Position numbers and translations under genes: made by a program. The notes under the pieces were generated by a model. It was not told the origin of the DNA, did no database searches, and saw only the letters and a list, made by a program, of their open reading frames with translations. A DNA stretch of 64,000 bases from the NCBI RefSeq assembly GCF_035046485.1, contig NC_085137.1, forward strand, positions 456,687,004 to 456,751,003. The letters run 5' to 3'. The stretch comes from Aedes albopictus. Its lineage: Eukaryota > Arthropoda > Insecta > Diptera > Culicidae. Shown one piece after another: positions 23,403 to 34,573 of this stretch (its first letter is position 1; each line of letters begins with the position of its first letter).

Positions 23403-23893
23403 GATATTAGCAAAAAATATTTCCCCAAAACAAATCCGCCTGTTTGATGTTTGGAAGTACGAATTTACAGGTGGCAACTGCGATAAGGGCCAAATGTTCG
23501 ATCAATTGGTGTTTTCAGAAATGCGAATAAAATCCGCCAAAAATCCATATAAAATACTTTTTTTTATTGAGAATAAAAAAACGTGTATATACAGGTTAAT
23601 TTCTTACATATTTTATTCGCTGAATGGTGAAATCTGACAATATTAAAAAAGCATTAAAAATAACATTCTTCAGATACGCCATAATCCGAAAGCTTTCACG
23701 TAACACCTCGTAACACGCCAGTCTGACAGTTCTTCAGATGAACAAGATGTTTGTTTACGTTCATTCTCTCAGTTGCAGCAAAAGTGAACCTCTCACCTCA
23801 CTCGCGTAGACAACCGGAATCGGGTGACAAGAGTCATGCGACGACGAGGTGAGAATTGTCGCATCACCTCACACGCCGCGCCGAATAAGGGTG

Positions 23894-23976
23894 AACAATA
23901 ACAACATCTCCACATACACGCTAAACGTAATAGAGTAATACAATGATTTGTTATGTGCATACCACAAGGTACCACA
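23894..23976 (-). repeat. 3' LTR, proximal part
   Basis: Continues the LTR from AACAATAACAACATC to GGTACCACA after the inserted element. It lacks the 26 bp present in the other LTR. About six LTR bases (CCAGAC) are not found at the insertion junction. Confidence 0.8.
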
Positions 23977-23991
23977 TCTCGTTTTTTCTCC
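23977..23991 (-). other. polypurine tract
   Basis: On the minus strand GGAGAAAAAACGAGA lies directly before the TGTGG start of the 3' LTR, the position expected for plus-strand priming. It fixes the orientation of the element. Confidence 0.7.
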
Positions 23992-26644
23992 AGATCCGCA
24001 GCAAGGTCACTCCACGTTGTTTTCGCTTATAGTCTCCCCAGTTTATGAACGTCTCGCTTCAGTCTCACATCAGAATTAGTAGTACAGTCATCCATCTCTG
24101 CTCGGCATTTTGGTAAATTACTTGGCCGTTACTTATGGTTGTACCTAAAAAGAAATATTATTTTGACCCAAGTATTTTCCCAAATCCCAAAATATTTTTA
24201 ACACTGAGTGTCAAGCTAAATATTACCTTTGCTGATGAATTAATTGAATTGCTTTCCTCTTCTCAAATGTTTTCAATGTCAGCTAGCATGCAAACATTGT
24301 ATACTGCCCACTGATTTTTTTTGGCATGTCCTTTCATTGAAGAATCTCATACAAAAGGTATGTATATTCAGATTATTATTCAGACATTTTTTTAACTAAT
24401 ATGTCGGAACACTGCACGAATGTTACAGTGGAAATATTATCAATATCCATTAACTCGTTTTCGATCCAAAGTGTCCAAGTGTCATACAAACACTATTTCA
24501 TTTTATGTTTTTTTAGCGAACTTCGCTGGAACTCGTTTCTTATTCAGAATATATTCAGAAGTTTGGCTTTACAGATTTTGTTTTCTAAATATCGAAGGGA
24601 TTGATACTTTTTTTAAATCAAATCAGGGTTTCGAAAAACGTCACTTGTCCAAAGCAATATTTGTAATACTAGTTTTAGCTAAATAGTAATTTGAAAACTT
24701 GAAATCATATTTCCGATAATTTCGGAATTCTCATGATTTACCATTTACCTTTCAAACTGAATGAGTTTATTTTTACGGTTTGGTCGTTCAATAGGTTTAC
24801 ATTCTACGAGGCATATTTTCCCGCATTTACTGGTGATTCGTGCTCAATCAAACCTATTTTAACATTACAAAATCAAAAATTTGTTCCTTTGATGTCGCTC
24901 TTCTGAATTCTGAACTGTAGGACTCATTTTCATGGTGTACCTCCAAAATATTGCAAAAGCCCCTCAACATGTTATGTTCTCACTCTAGATACCTAATGAA
25001 GCTATTTCAACAAGCCTTTTCCAAATTATTCGCATTCAATGTACCGTCAAAATTTAGGACTTTTTATCTTTAAGTAACTCTGATTTTCTACATATGCTAA
25101 TCATATTGATAATATTCTCAGTTCGTTGGATCGGACTAGAATATTCTGCAATATTGCAAAGCCCAATCATCTGTCTATCATATCACTTATTTCACATCTT
25201 TTCGATGAAATACATCCTCATTTTTTTGTTAACGCTTACAAGTCTGACGTAGTGCACACTCACCGTGATTGTCTGTGTCATTATGGCCCTTACGCTTGCC
25301 TCTACGATTTAATTCTATGTACTGAAACTTTTTAAAGCACATTTTTATTAAAATTTTCAATGAACTTATTAATATATTAATATAATATATTATTAATATA
25401 TAAATTTTATTTGTACACACGTACTCGTTTTCCACGCTGGATCACACATAAAATCGATGGACCTTATTTAAACTATGTGTATCTACACATGAAAAGGGTT
25501 ATCTATGACAAATTGCAAAAATCTATGTGTGCGACACATGCATACAATATTTGCAGTTTTTTCAGCGTATGGAATCTAAAAATTCAAACAAGTAACATGT
25601 TAGTAAATGGTACCTGTTTGCATTAATAAGCTCGACTGAAAAACAAACCTCATAATCCAGCTTTCATTAGATTTATCTATTCCTGTAGTTACAGAAATGA
25701 TTATCTTTCATTATTCCAATATCTTGTGCTTTTGATATACTGTACGTTATTCTCCTCAATAATAGTTTCAATACTTTGTTTAACTGATCAAAATTTGTCT
25801 CGTCCTGTAAGGAAATTATTGTGCAGAATTTGTTGTTGAGCGTACTGCTGTACCTTGTTCTCTAACTTGTACCACAGTTCTTGGCAAGATGGCCCACTTT
25901 TTAGCAAAAATGGCACTATATCCAGTGTTAGGCAATCATAAGTCAAAATGCCCCTCCTGACCACACCCGATTCATTTTATATTCAAAGACTTCAGAAGTG
26001 ATTACTCAAGAACTCACTGTACTTGAATCGCATAAACATTTAGTGGCATTCGATGGGTTATAAAGAGCTTTTTACTCGAATTCCTGAGACTTCTAGTTAA
26101 GCCGAAAAGTTTCATTTTTTTATTGTTCGATTTTTTTTAATACCCAATTCACTAGCCATTTGACTTGCATGATACTTAACAGGTTAGTGGTTAGCAACTG
26201 CTCTGAATATGTCGTCTAGCTTCAACGAATGCTTTAACTGTCATTTCGACTTCCTATCTTGCAAACTACCAATACAGTTTAATTATTCTCACACATTGAT
26301 GTTAATCATCTTGAAGTTACATTTTGAGACTTGTAAGAGAGGACAAAGCATTAGTTAAATCATGTCTTCATGTTAATTTGGTTTCAAGAGCCAACCCTTT
26401 TTACTTCTCGTAGACTTATTATACTTTACTGAGCAATGATAACTTCAATATATATCACCTGAGGTGGGTCCACAACAATCTCAGTATCTGCTCAGTTATA
26501 TTCGCATTTGGAACATATTCTAATACTATTCGTTCCTAACGCTCAGCCTAAAGTTTAGTTTTGTCTTTCGCCTTCTCAGCTGCCACTTAATTGGTGTGAA
26601 ATTTAATTTTTAATGGTTCTATTTAACTATAAATCCCAGATTGG

Positions 26645-26843
26645 AGTTCAAGAGAAATCGCTCAAGAAACTTCTAGAACGATTCCTGGCAGAAACTTTCT
26701 ATGGTGACTGCCATTTGAACTGTCATTTCTTCGCAACTGCGTACTGCGATCGAAGAAAACACGGTTTCTTGAGCGATTCGGCCAAGGAATTTCCCATGCA
26801 TAAAGATAGGCCGAGAAATTCCTTCTGATCTGCAAACAGCCCT
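26645..26843. mobile_element. MITE copy (AAACAGC/TTCAAGAG family)
   Basis: The segment is an inverted copy of 43331-43543: shared blocks include GAAACTTTCT, GACTGCCATTTGAACTG, GTACTGCGATCGAAGAAAA, TTGAGCGATTC and GAAATTCCTTCTGATCTGC. It lies inside the LTR element internal region. End points are approximate. Confidence 0.65.
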
Positions 26844-26967
26844 TAAATCTGCGTTGGCTGGTAATCTGTTTCTTACGAAATTTACGACACTGTTGCATTT
26901 TTAGTACTTTAATTTTTAATAACACAATTCGCCTTATACGGCTCTACAAAGAATCGACTATATCTGC

Positions 26968-27262
26968 CTTGCAGGTCTTACCGCCTTTAACGGCATTTCC
27001 ACCTTCAACGGTTTTTTCCTCGGTTTTTTTCGCCTTCAACAGCTTTTCACTCTCCGACGGATCTTTCCGCCATCGACAGTTTTTCGCCTTAGTCGGCTCT
27101 TCTGCCTATAACATTTTTCCTGCTTTCGAAAAGTCTTTCCGCCTTCAACGGCTTTTCTATCTGTAATCCTTTCCGCCTTTTACGGCTATTTCAAGAATGT
27201 CGCCTTCATTAGCTTTTATCGCCTTCATTGGCTTTCATCGCCTTCACTGGCTTTTAACAGCA
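26968..27262. repeat. degenerate CGCCTTCAACGGCTTTTC repeats
   Basis: About a dozen imperfect units of roughly 20-28 bp built on CGCCTTYAACGGCTTTT are visible. Most units contain a small inverted pair (GCC...GGC). The tract lies within the LTR element internal region and has no coding function that I can see. Confidence 0.7.
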
Positions 27263-27739
27263 ACGGCAAAATTTGATTTCAAAATATTGTTTCACCTCTA
27301 CGCCTTCCTCGGCCATCCGGTTAACAAATCAATACTTCATTCATCATTCAGCATTTAAGTCTAGATTTAGGACAACAACCCCATTCAACGAGTATAAATA
27401 TCACAATCAACAAAACTTAGATTTTCTTCACAGTTCTTTATTTCTTTATCTGACAATAGTGATTGTCATCGATTTGAACTAAACAATACCGATCACCATC
27501 AAAATCTCTCACAGGTTAATCATTGTCATTATTCGAAGGTACAAATAGATTGTTTGATTCATATTGAACAGTTAGTACACAATATTTACCTTTTTGATTC
27601 CAAAGTTGAAATTCAATCACAAGTCATCACCTGGAGGTCATCACCACTCTGCATGCACCACACACATCACTCATCTCTTTCTTTTTTCCAAAGACAACAT
27701 TTCCCGAACCGAAATTAAACTAATTTCACATGCACTGTT

Positions 27740-27757
27740 CACCGTTCTCGTCGCCAA
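27740..27757 (-). other. primer-binding-site-like sequence
   Basis: On the minus strand TTGGCGACGAGAACGG begins at the end of the 5' LTR. A TGG start complementary to a tRNA CCA end is the usual signature. The tRNA was not identified. Confidence 0.5.
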
Positions 27758-27970
27758 TGTGAGAATCTTTCTCTGTAATGATTATTCTACAACTGTATTC
27801 ATTATTTGTATATACTTTATTACCGATACTTCAATATTACATACAATGATTCACACTCCAGACAACAATAACAACATCTCCACATATGACAGATACTCAA
27901 TGTAAACATACACGCTAAACGTAATAGAGTAATACAATGATTTGTTATGTGCATACCACAAGGTACCACA
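27758..27970 (-). repeat. 5' LTR, 213 bp
   Basis: Uninterrupted LTR copy with TG...CA ends on both strands. On the minus strand AATAAA lies at about three-fifths of its length. It has 26 bp near 27880-27905 that are absent from the partner LTR. GTAGG follows directly at 27971. Confidence 0.85.
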
Positions 27971-28149
27971 GTAGGGATGTCCATTTATCCCTAACAAGTG
28001 CAGTGATATAATCCTTGGTTACATGGGTGGTGTGTGGTTCGCTTAGAAAAGAATCCTAGGCTCCGTCATGTTCGCAGAAGGGGTAGGAGGGGTGATCGTC
28101 AAGCCCCTGGACTCCTGTTCCTACTGCCCCGAGCTACACAGCAAGTTAA

Positions 28150-28262
28150 ATACTACGAATGTGTATACCGTGTGGCCAAGGTAGTCAAGAAAATTACGAA
28201 AAATACCTGGATTGATCGGGAATCGAACCCGTCACCTCTGCATGGTCTGAATAACCTCACCT
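28150..28262 (-). mobile_element. diverged SINE fragment
   Basis: On the minus strand it contains GGTGACGGGTTCGATTCCCG (B box) followed by ATCCAGGTATTTTTCGTAA and TTGACTACCTTGG, matching the tRNA-like head and early body of the SINE at 29438-29718 with many substitutions. Confidence 0.6.
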
Positions 28263-28263
28263 T

Positions 28264-28435
28264 TAGGGAAGATTCAAATATTACGTCCATCGTTTTTCGG
28301 GATTTCTAGACCCCCCCTCCCCCCTCTGTCACGCACTTTTACTATACCCAATACACGTACTGTCACACTTTTCTAGACCCCCCCCCTCCCCCAAATCATG
28401 GACGTAATTTTTGAACGTTCCCTTAAAGCTGTGGC
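28264..28435. mobile_element. short MITE with TACGTCCAT ends
   Basis: Left AGGGAAGATTCAAATATTAC and right, reverse-complemented, AGGGAACGTTCAAAAATTAC are inverted repeats that both continue GTCCAT. C-rich tracts follow in both arms. About 170 bp, with no coding capacity. Confidence 0.7.
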
Positions 28436-28744
28436 TATAATATGGGTCCTCATCGTTAGCGAATTCGTGTTGAGCTACACAGTTAAAAAATGACACATCG
28501 AGTTCACGGTAACAAAACTATTTCCATAGCTTTCAACACAATTCTCCAAAGGATTGTAAAATTACAGGTTGTCTGCAGTATGGAGCTTGCCTACAAGTTT
28601 GCGTGCAAGAAATTGTTTTATGTAAAATCGAATGAAATGAAATAGAAATTTAAACGTTCCAATATTTACGACTTTGGTAGTTCTCAGAATTTCTTTCTGT
28701 GTAACTGTCGATAATTTATCGGGTCAAAATCTTGGTGCCATAGA

Positions 28745-29110
28745 GAAGTGAGACCATTTCTTCAGGGTTTCTATTTTCGGCACTTTTCCGCTGTAACTAA
28801 GTCAATATTGAACAAATTGCCATACTTTTTGTACGCAGTGAGATTTCCTCTTGATCTTCTTAGGATTATTACAGATATTTATCCAAGAATTCCTTTTTCT
28901 ACAAGAAATGCTCTAGAAAATCTTGAAAATATTCTATCAAGTGTTCTAGTCGACATTCCTTCAGGGATACTGTTGAAATTCCTTTAGAGATCTCTTCCGG
29001 GATTTCATAAAGGATTCATTTGGTGGTTTATATTGGAATTTCATCAGGGATTCCTCCTGGTAATCTTTCAAAGATTCCTTCTGCGAATCTTCGCGGGATT
29101 CTTTAAGGTG
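28745..29110. repeat. degenerate GAATTCCT-type short repeats
   Basis: Same texture as 9574-10660: ATTCCTTCAGG, GAATTTCATCAGGG and GGGATTTC variants follow one another without a fixed period. Confidence 0.5.
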
Positions 29111-29437
29111 TTCGTGGGTTTTTTTATGCACCTAGATTCATTGTGTCTATAGGGATAGTCATGCAACGATAATATAAAAGTTGTGCAAAAACAGAGCCTG
29201 AAAAAATTATTAGATGTTAAGGACCCACATTGAAGATTTTTTTGTGGAATTACAACATTAACTTCCATTTTATTAGTGAAATCATTTCTATTTTATTGAA
29301 ACTTAACTGTTGATTACAAACTGTTATGGAGATTCAAATTGTGAGACACTTTAGACGTTAGTGGGTTAGTTTTCACCCAAGCAAGGTTTATGATGCAAAA
29401 AATAACATCTCTTGCTGAGTATCATAACGGCGTATCT

Positions 29438-29718
29438 TCTTCTTCTTCTTCTTGGCGTAACGTCCTCATTAGGACAAAGCCTGCTTCTCAGCTTAGTGTT
29501 CTATGAGCACTTCCACAGTTATTAACTGAGAGCTTCCTCTGCCAATGACCATTTTGCATGTGTATATCGTGTGGCAGGCACGAAGATACTCTATGCCCAA
29601 GGAAGTCAAGGAAATTTCCTTTACGAAAAGATCCTGGACCGACCGGGAATCGAACCCGTCACCCTCAGCATGGTCATGCTGAATACCCGTGCGTTTACCG
29701 CCTCGGCTATATGGGCCC
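29438..29718 (-). mobile_element. tRNA-derived SINE, full length (Feilai-like by organisation)
   Basis: Bounded by the duplication GGCGTATCT (29429-29437 and 29719-29727). On the minus strand it starts GGGCCCATATAGCCGAGGCG, with an A-box-like segment and the B-box GGTTCGATTCCC, then a body of about 200 bp ending in (GAA)n. The arrangement of a tRNA-like head, unrelated body and short-repeat tail defines a tRNA SINE; the Feilai name is my inference from the likely Aedes origin. A near-identical copy lies at 42719-43010. Confidence 0.88.
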
Positions 29719-29812
29719 GGCGTATCTACAATGATCAATTTCTCTTCATCGATTTTCTCTTTGGTTAATAATTTGCCCGGCGAAATCATTTTCAGTTATT
29801 TTTATTGTTATA

Positions 29813-31671
29813 AAGGGTGATACGGTCAAAATTTGGTCACACATTTTTTTTATAACTTTAGACTGCGTACACCAAAACTGCTGATTTTTGGACCAGTAAT
29901 GCTACATTATATGTAGCTTATACCATAAAATTTTCATCAAAATCGATTAAGTATTGGTTGATATATAGATAAAACCATCGACCTACCTTTTTAAAATTTT
30001 GTACAAAGGCGCTCCATGGTAAATTTTCGGTAATTTAAGGTCAGTAATGCACAATTTTGATTATAGAACTACCAATACTGCTCCGATTTTTATCAAAATT
30101 TTACAGTATAATACTATTATAAAAATATATTCTTAGTAAAATTTTGAGCCATTTTGTATGAATATTTTCAAAGTTGTAGTAGTTTGAATATAAAAAACCT
30201 GAATTAATCCACCTATGGTGAACAGAACCCTTCTTACACTTATTAAAATTATTGTTGTATTATTCGTATGTATGATTGTGATTTTTGGTCATTCTAGAAA
30301 ATATTGTAGTTGATTGCTTTCCATAATAAAATCATCGACCATAAATTTTATTACTCCTTAGGACTCCTGGAAAGATATCTCGGAAACAAAATGTCCAAAC
30401 GGCATGAAATTTACTCCAAAGTACTCCCCGAAAGATATCTCGGTTACAAAATGTCCAATCGGAATGAAATTCAAAAGCGTTCTTCTAGGATGCAGTAGCT
30501 TTCGTTTCGGGCCTTAAGAACCCGAATCGGTTGATAGACGGCTGAGAAATTTATGGTGATACGCTTTGTCAAAAATATCTAAAATAATTAAGTTGTACTA
30601 CTCCCTAGCACTCTTTGAAAGATATCTCGGTAACCGAACGTCCAATCAAAATAAAATTCAATAGCGTTCTACTAGGATGTAGTAGCTTTCATTTGCTTCC
30701 AAGAGAACTCAAATCGGTCAACAGACGGCTGAGAACCGTGAGTGACATTTTTTTGTAACATACATACACACACACATACACACACACACGCACATACAGA
30801 CATTTGCTCAATTCGTCGAGCTGAGTTGATTGGTATATGTGACTCGGCCCTGCGGGCCTCGGTTCGAAAGTCGGTTTTCCAAGCGGTATTTATACCCTTC
30901 TTATGGGTGTAAGAAGGGTAAAAAACGGACCGGGTGCCAAATATAACTTTGTAACGGCTGGATCAAATTGAATGAAATTTTTACACAACATTTTGATATG
31001 CATACTTCACATACAGAAAAATATTTATTGAAATCGGTTAAGTATCTCTGGCTCTATAAATAAAACAGTAAAAATGTGTTCTTATTTGTGAATCCTCTTT
31101 GCACAAAATTTTAAAATTGCAGATCTCAGGGTTCAACAATATCTCCGCAAATACTAGACCGATTTTGATGAAAATTTTATGGTACAAGCTACATATAATG
31201 TACCATTACTGATCCAAAAATCAGCTGTTTTGGTGTACGCAGTCAAAAGTTATGAAAAAAATTGTGTTACCAAAATTTGACTTGACTTGACAAAATTTGA
31301 CAAAATTTGACCACCTAAACAAATATAACTTTGTAACGGCTGGATCAAATTGAATGAAATTTTTACACAACATTCTGATATGTATACTTTACATACAGAA
31401 AAATTTTCATTGAAATTGGTTCAGTATTTCTGGCTCTATAAATAAAAGAGTAAAAATGTGTTCTTATTTTTTAATCCTCGTACAAAATTTTCAAATTGCA
31501 GTTTTCAGGATTCACAATATCTCCGCAAATACTAAACCGATTTTGATGAAAATTTTATGGTACAAGCTACATATAATGCACCATTACTGGTCAAAAAATC
31601 AGCTGTTTTGGTATACGCAGTCTCAAGTTATGAAACAAATTGTCTGACTAAATTTTGACCGTATCACCCTT
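29813..31671. mobile_element. mariner-like non-autonomous element, 1.86 kb
   Basis: Ends AAGGGTGATACGGTCAAAAT and the reverse complement, flanked by TA (29811-29812, 31672-31673). Two direct copies of a roughly 330-bp block starting AATATAACTTTGTAACGGC lie inside at about 30940 and 31317. A separate repeat segment with a CA-rich microsatellite (30755-30795) occupies the centre. No transposase is visible. Flanks on both sides carry an inverted match (29728-29760 and 31750-31795), suggesting it sits within an older inverted-repeat element. Confidence 0.82.
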
Positions 31672-31934
31672 TAGATGCTTGCCATAGTCGTTCTGCACCG
31701 AAAAACATCAAGAGATCATCCAAGCACTGATCAAATTTCCTGGAGAAACCCTAAGAAAAAATCGATGAAGAGAAATCGATCATTGTAGACACGCCTGTAC
31801 GCGAGATATAAATTAAATGAGATTTTTTATAAATCAACTTTTTAGATTTGCCAGATAGTTTTTACAAAAAAAAACTATGAATTTTTAACTTGTTCAAACC
31901 AAGGCGTAGTGGCTAGGGAAATGTCCGTATAAAG

Positions 31935-32005
31935 CAGCGTTTCTCAAACTATGGGTCGCGACCCACTGGTGGGTCGCGGGCTGATTTTTGGTGGGTCGCG
32001 AAGGC
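31935..32005. mobile_element. hAT terminal fragment
   Basis: Begins CAGCGTTTCTCAAACTATGG followed by GTCGCGACCCACTGGTGGGTCGCG, a widespread hAT end type. It is truncated by the adjoining retroposon and no partner end is seen. Confidence 0.6.
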
Positions 32006-32013
32006 TTGGGCGA

Positions 32014-32316
32014 TCTATATATATATAAATGAATTTGAAGTTCCTTTGAGGCAACAAAACTCAGAAACAGGTGGACAGATCAGCATGAGTCTTGCATGGT
32101 TCGATTCGTATTCGTGGTGGCTGTGTTTATATGTACAAAAAGTTACGAAAATCCACTAGAAAAGTAAAAAAAATGATAAAATACTGTTTTTTCATGAGCC
32201 GGGAACAAATTCAGCGTGATCAAAATTAAATCAATCTAGAGTGCGTTGCTGCGACCTCAACAGTTGTCAAACAACCACAGCTTGGCAAGACAAAGTTTGC
32301 CGGGACAGCTAGTATA
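32014..32316 (-). mobile_element. short retroposon (RTE-like organisation), minus orientation
   Basis: On the minus strand it starts ACTAGCTGTCCCGGCAAAC, passes AAGCTGTGGTTGTTTGACAAC and ends GTTTTGTTGCCTCAAAGG...TATATATATA. A longer copy lies at 59449-60492 on the + strand. No reading frame. Assignment to an RTE-related family is a guess from the sequence ends. Confidence 0.6.
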
Positions 32317-32385
32317 GTAATAAATATCTTGCTAAACTTATGTCAAATTATATTGTTTGCCATTTCCAAATTCATAAATACTCTC

Positions 32386-32499
32386 TTAACCTTCCGTAAC
32401 TCGCGCGGTCGGATACCACCGCCAGCACCGCACTGGTGTTGCGTACAACAAGCGAGCTTTTTACAACGTGTTGTACAAAATACAACAGCGCGACTACTG
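32386..32499 (+). repeat. dispersed repeat, copy A
   Basis: Starts TTAACCTTCCGTAACTCGCG and ends TACAAAATACAACAGCGCGA. A second copy, about 75-80 percent similar by eye and in the same orientation, lies at 34046-34159. Confidence 0.7.
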
Positions 32500-32956
32500 A
32501 TTAGATAAGGAATCGGCAGAGTTATTTCTAGAAATTTGGTTTCTTATTATTTCTTTTCAAACTTAGTCTGAAGTATATTCAATATTGAAGCTACTGTCTG
32601 CGTTCAAAATTTTGGTTAAATTTTAGATTTTTTTTTTTGCGTTCCGAAAAAGTATGAGTTCAAGTTCTTGCTAGCAATTTACATTTTTAGCTAGATTTTC
32701 AGTTACTTTTGGGTTGTAAAAATAACTGAAAATCTGGAATTTCAAGAAAATTTTGTAATTCCAAAAATCAGCTAAAATTATCAATTTTGTTGCAGTTACC
32801 AAATATTTAGTAATATTCACCAAATTATCTGTATATTTTTTTGTCGAACTTCTCTAAAACTTACCATCGGTAAAAATATGCTGAATTTCGATAATGTAAA
32901 CTTTAACAGAAATAATAACTGAATAAGTGATTCCGATCAAACAAAAGTTAAATACA

Positions 32957-33130
32957 GTCAGGTTTTTTTTTTACGCGGGGGATACATACCGCGTAAAAAA
33001 AAACCGCGTTAATTCAAAAATCCGCGTAAAAATAAACCGCGTTAATTCAAAAATCCGCGAAAAAAAACCGCGTTAATTCAAAAATCCGCGTAAAAATAAA
33101 CCGCGTTAATTCAAAAACCCGCGTAAATGA
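32957..33130. repeat. CCGCGTTAATTC tandem repeats
   Basis: Four to five units of roughly 32 bp reading CCGCGTTAATTCAAAAATC then CGCGTAAAAATAA. The tract is introduced by ACGCGGGGGATACATACCGC. A decayed relative is at 12205-12318. Confidence 0.8.
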
Positions 33131-33657
33131 AAACCATGTTTTATAACTTTTAACTCAATAATTTTCTTCTCGATTTTATATTAAAAAATGAACTAAACGA
33201 ATTATTTTAAAACAACATTTTAAGATTTTTGCCTGAAACTCACAATTTCTACAAGTTACACAAACTGCCAAGCTATTGCTTAAAGGTTTAAAGCTTATCA
33301 TTGATGACGTCAAACCCGACATCAACCTATCATTCACCTATTTTTATTTTGGCCACCAAACCCAACATGGACCCAATACTTGTTCGATGTTGGTCCAACA
33401 GTGGCCTAAGATTCAATAAAAATTAACCCGACTTTGACCCGACATTCGATATTTTTTCAGTCTGGCGGAATTTTGCTGGGTTTTCTCGTGTTTCGTGCCC
33501 AGCTACTCATTCGAGTGACAATGTATTCAATTGACAAGGATTCGCTTCTCAATTGATAGGTGCTCTGATTGAATGAAATCGTTTTAAACATGAATAGAAG
33601 GAAAAATGACTACAAAGATTTTGATGATTAACCTGGGCTTGTTAGGGGAATATCTGT

Positions 33658-33908
33658 AAATAAAAAGAAAATCGGGTTAAGTACGGTTCCTTTGAATTCC
33701 ACTAAGAATTTGCATCCTTTGACAGATACGTATTTCGACCTCAACTGTAAGGTCGTCTTCAGTGTCTTGTACTTGACTCGACTCCCGAGTCAAGTACAAG
33801 ACACTGAAGACGACCTTACAGTTGAGGTCGAAATACGTATCTGTCAAAGGATGCAAATTCTTAGTGGAATTCAAAGGAACCGTACTTAACCCGATTTTCT
33901 TTTTATTT
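33658..33908. mobile_element. near-perfect palindrome, 251 bp (fold-back MITE)
   Basis: Arms of about 123 bp (33658-33780 and 33786-33908) separated by 5 bp. They begin AAATAAAAAGAAAATCGGG and meet at GACTCG/CGAGTC. I see no mismatch in the arms. Mirror-image frames on the two strands follow from the symmetry and are not genes. Confidence 0.9.
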
Positions 33909-34045
33909 TTTAAAAAGATTTGTTGGTTAGTGTTCAAATGAATGAGATGAAGTTTTGCAACACTGGTTTAAACCGGTTCGTTGTTAAGACTCCATCTCAC
34001 AGTTGTCGCATAAGTGTCGAAGTACAGGCAGTAAATCATGTTCAC

Positions 34046-34159
34046 TTAACCTTCCGTAACTCGCGCGGTTGCCCAACACCGTCAGCACCACGCTAATGCT
34101 GAACACGAAAAGCGAGATTATTTCAACGTGTTGTACAAAATACAACAGCGCGATTGCTC
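34046..34159 (+). repeat. dispersed repeat, copy B
   Basis: Matches 32386-32499, best at its two ends (TTAACCTTCCGTAACTCGCG and CAACGTGTTGTACAAAATAC). The pair may be ends of an element or two MITE copies. Confidence 0.7.
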
Positions 34160-34573
34160 AAGAGTTGATAGTTAAAGGTCACAAAGCATTCTTAGAAAAT
34201 TTTGGGTTTTTCCAGGTAATCCTAAGTGTTTTGGAACTCAGTTTTCAAAGTCTATGGCTATGACAGTAGTTTCTCAAGCTAAAAATAGTAACTACACATA
34301 TTAGACAGGGTTTAAATCAATGATTATTCCAAAATAGTTTTAAAATATTTCAAATAAATCAATTGAACAGTCAGAAATGGACATAATAGACATAATTATC
34401 TGATAGATAGATACAATAATGGATATAATAATAATCTCTGGACATAATAGATTACAGCTCGTAGATTTGTACAATGAAAAAAGTTCATGTAATCTCAAGA
34501 ACGGTTTGGATGTTCTTAGACATCTCAACAGATCTGATGCTGTCTATTAAACATTGAGATGTTCAGTAAGTCA

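Larger units (their letters stand above)
17635..23893. mobile_element. PIF/Harbinger DNA transposon, apparently complete, with later insertions
   Basis: The ends are CACGTTTATTCTGCTCGGCG and, reverse-complemented from the right, CACCCTTATTCGGCGCGGCG, both continuing GTGTGA(C/G)GTGA. Motifs GTGACAAGAGTC and GCGATTCCCG/CGATTCCGG recur inside both arms. Between them are the two genes that define the superfamily: a Myb/SANT-like protein (+ strand) and a DDE transposase (- strand), converging. A 3-bp target duplication expected for this family could not be read. Later insertions sit between the genes: SINEs, a hAT-like MITE and degenerate repeats. Confidence 0.88.
23992..27739 (-). other. LTR element internal region, non-coding
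   Basis: AT-rich, with no frame above about 90 residues on either strand and no gag, protease or reverse-transcriptase motif. It contains an inserted MITE (about 26645-26843) and a degenerate repeat tract (26968-27262). Confidence 0.6.
17535..27970 (-). mobile_element. LTR retrotransposon, non-coding internal region, minus orientation
   Basis: Two copies of a sequence running TGTGAGAATC to GGTACCACA on the + strand bound the block, and the 5-bp duplication GTAGG flanks it (17530-17534 and 27971-27975). On the minus strand the LTR starts TGTGG, contains AATAAA, and ends CTCACA. A primer-binding-like TTGGCGACGAGAACGG follows the 5' LTR and a polypurine tract precedes the 3' LTR, so the element is oriented leftwards. 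The internal 3.8 kb has no gag or pol frame on either strand, so it is a non-autonomous or fully decayed copy. The 3' LTR was later split by a PIF/Harbinger insertion (17635-23893). Confidence 0.85.

Noticed and set aside
33677..33937. paired frames on both strands with identical translations
   Set aside because: Consequence of the perfect palindrome at 33658-33908.
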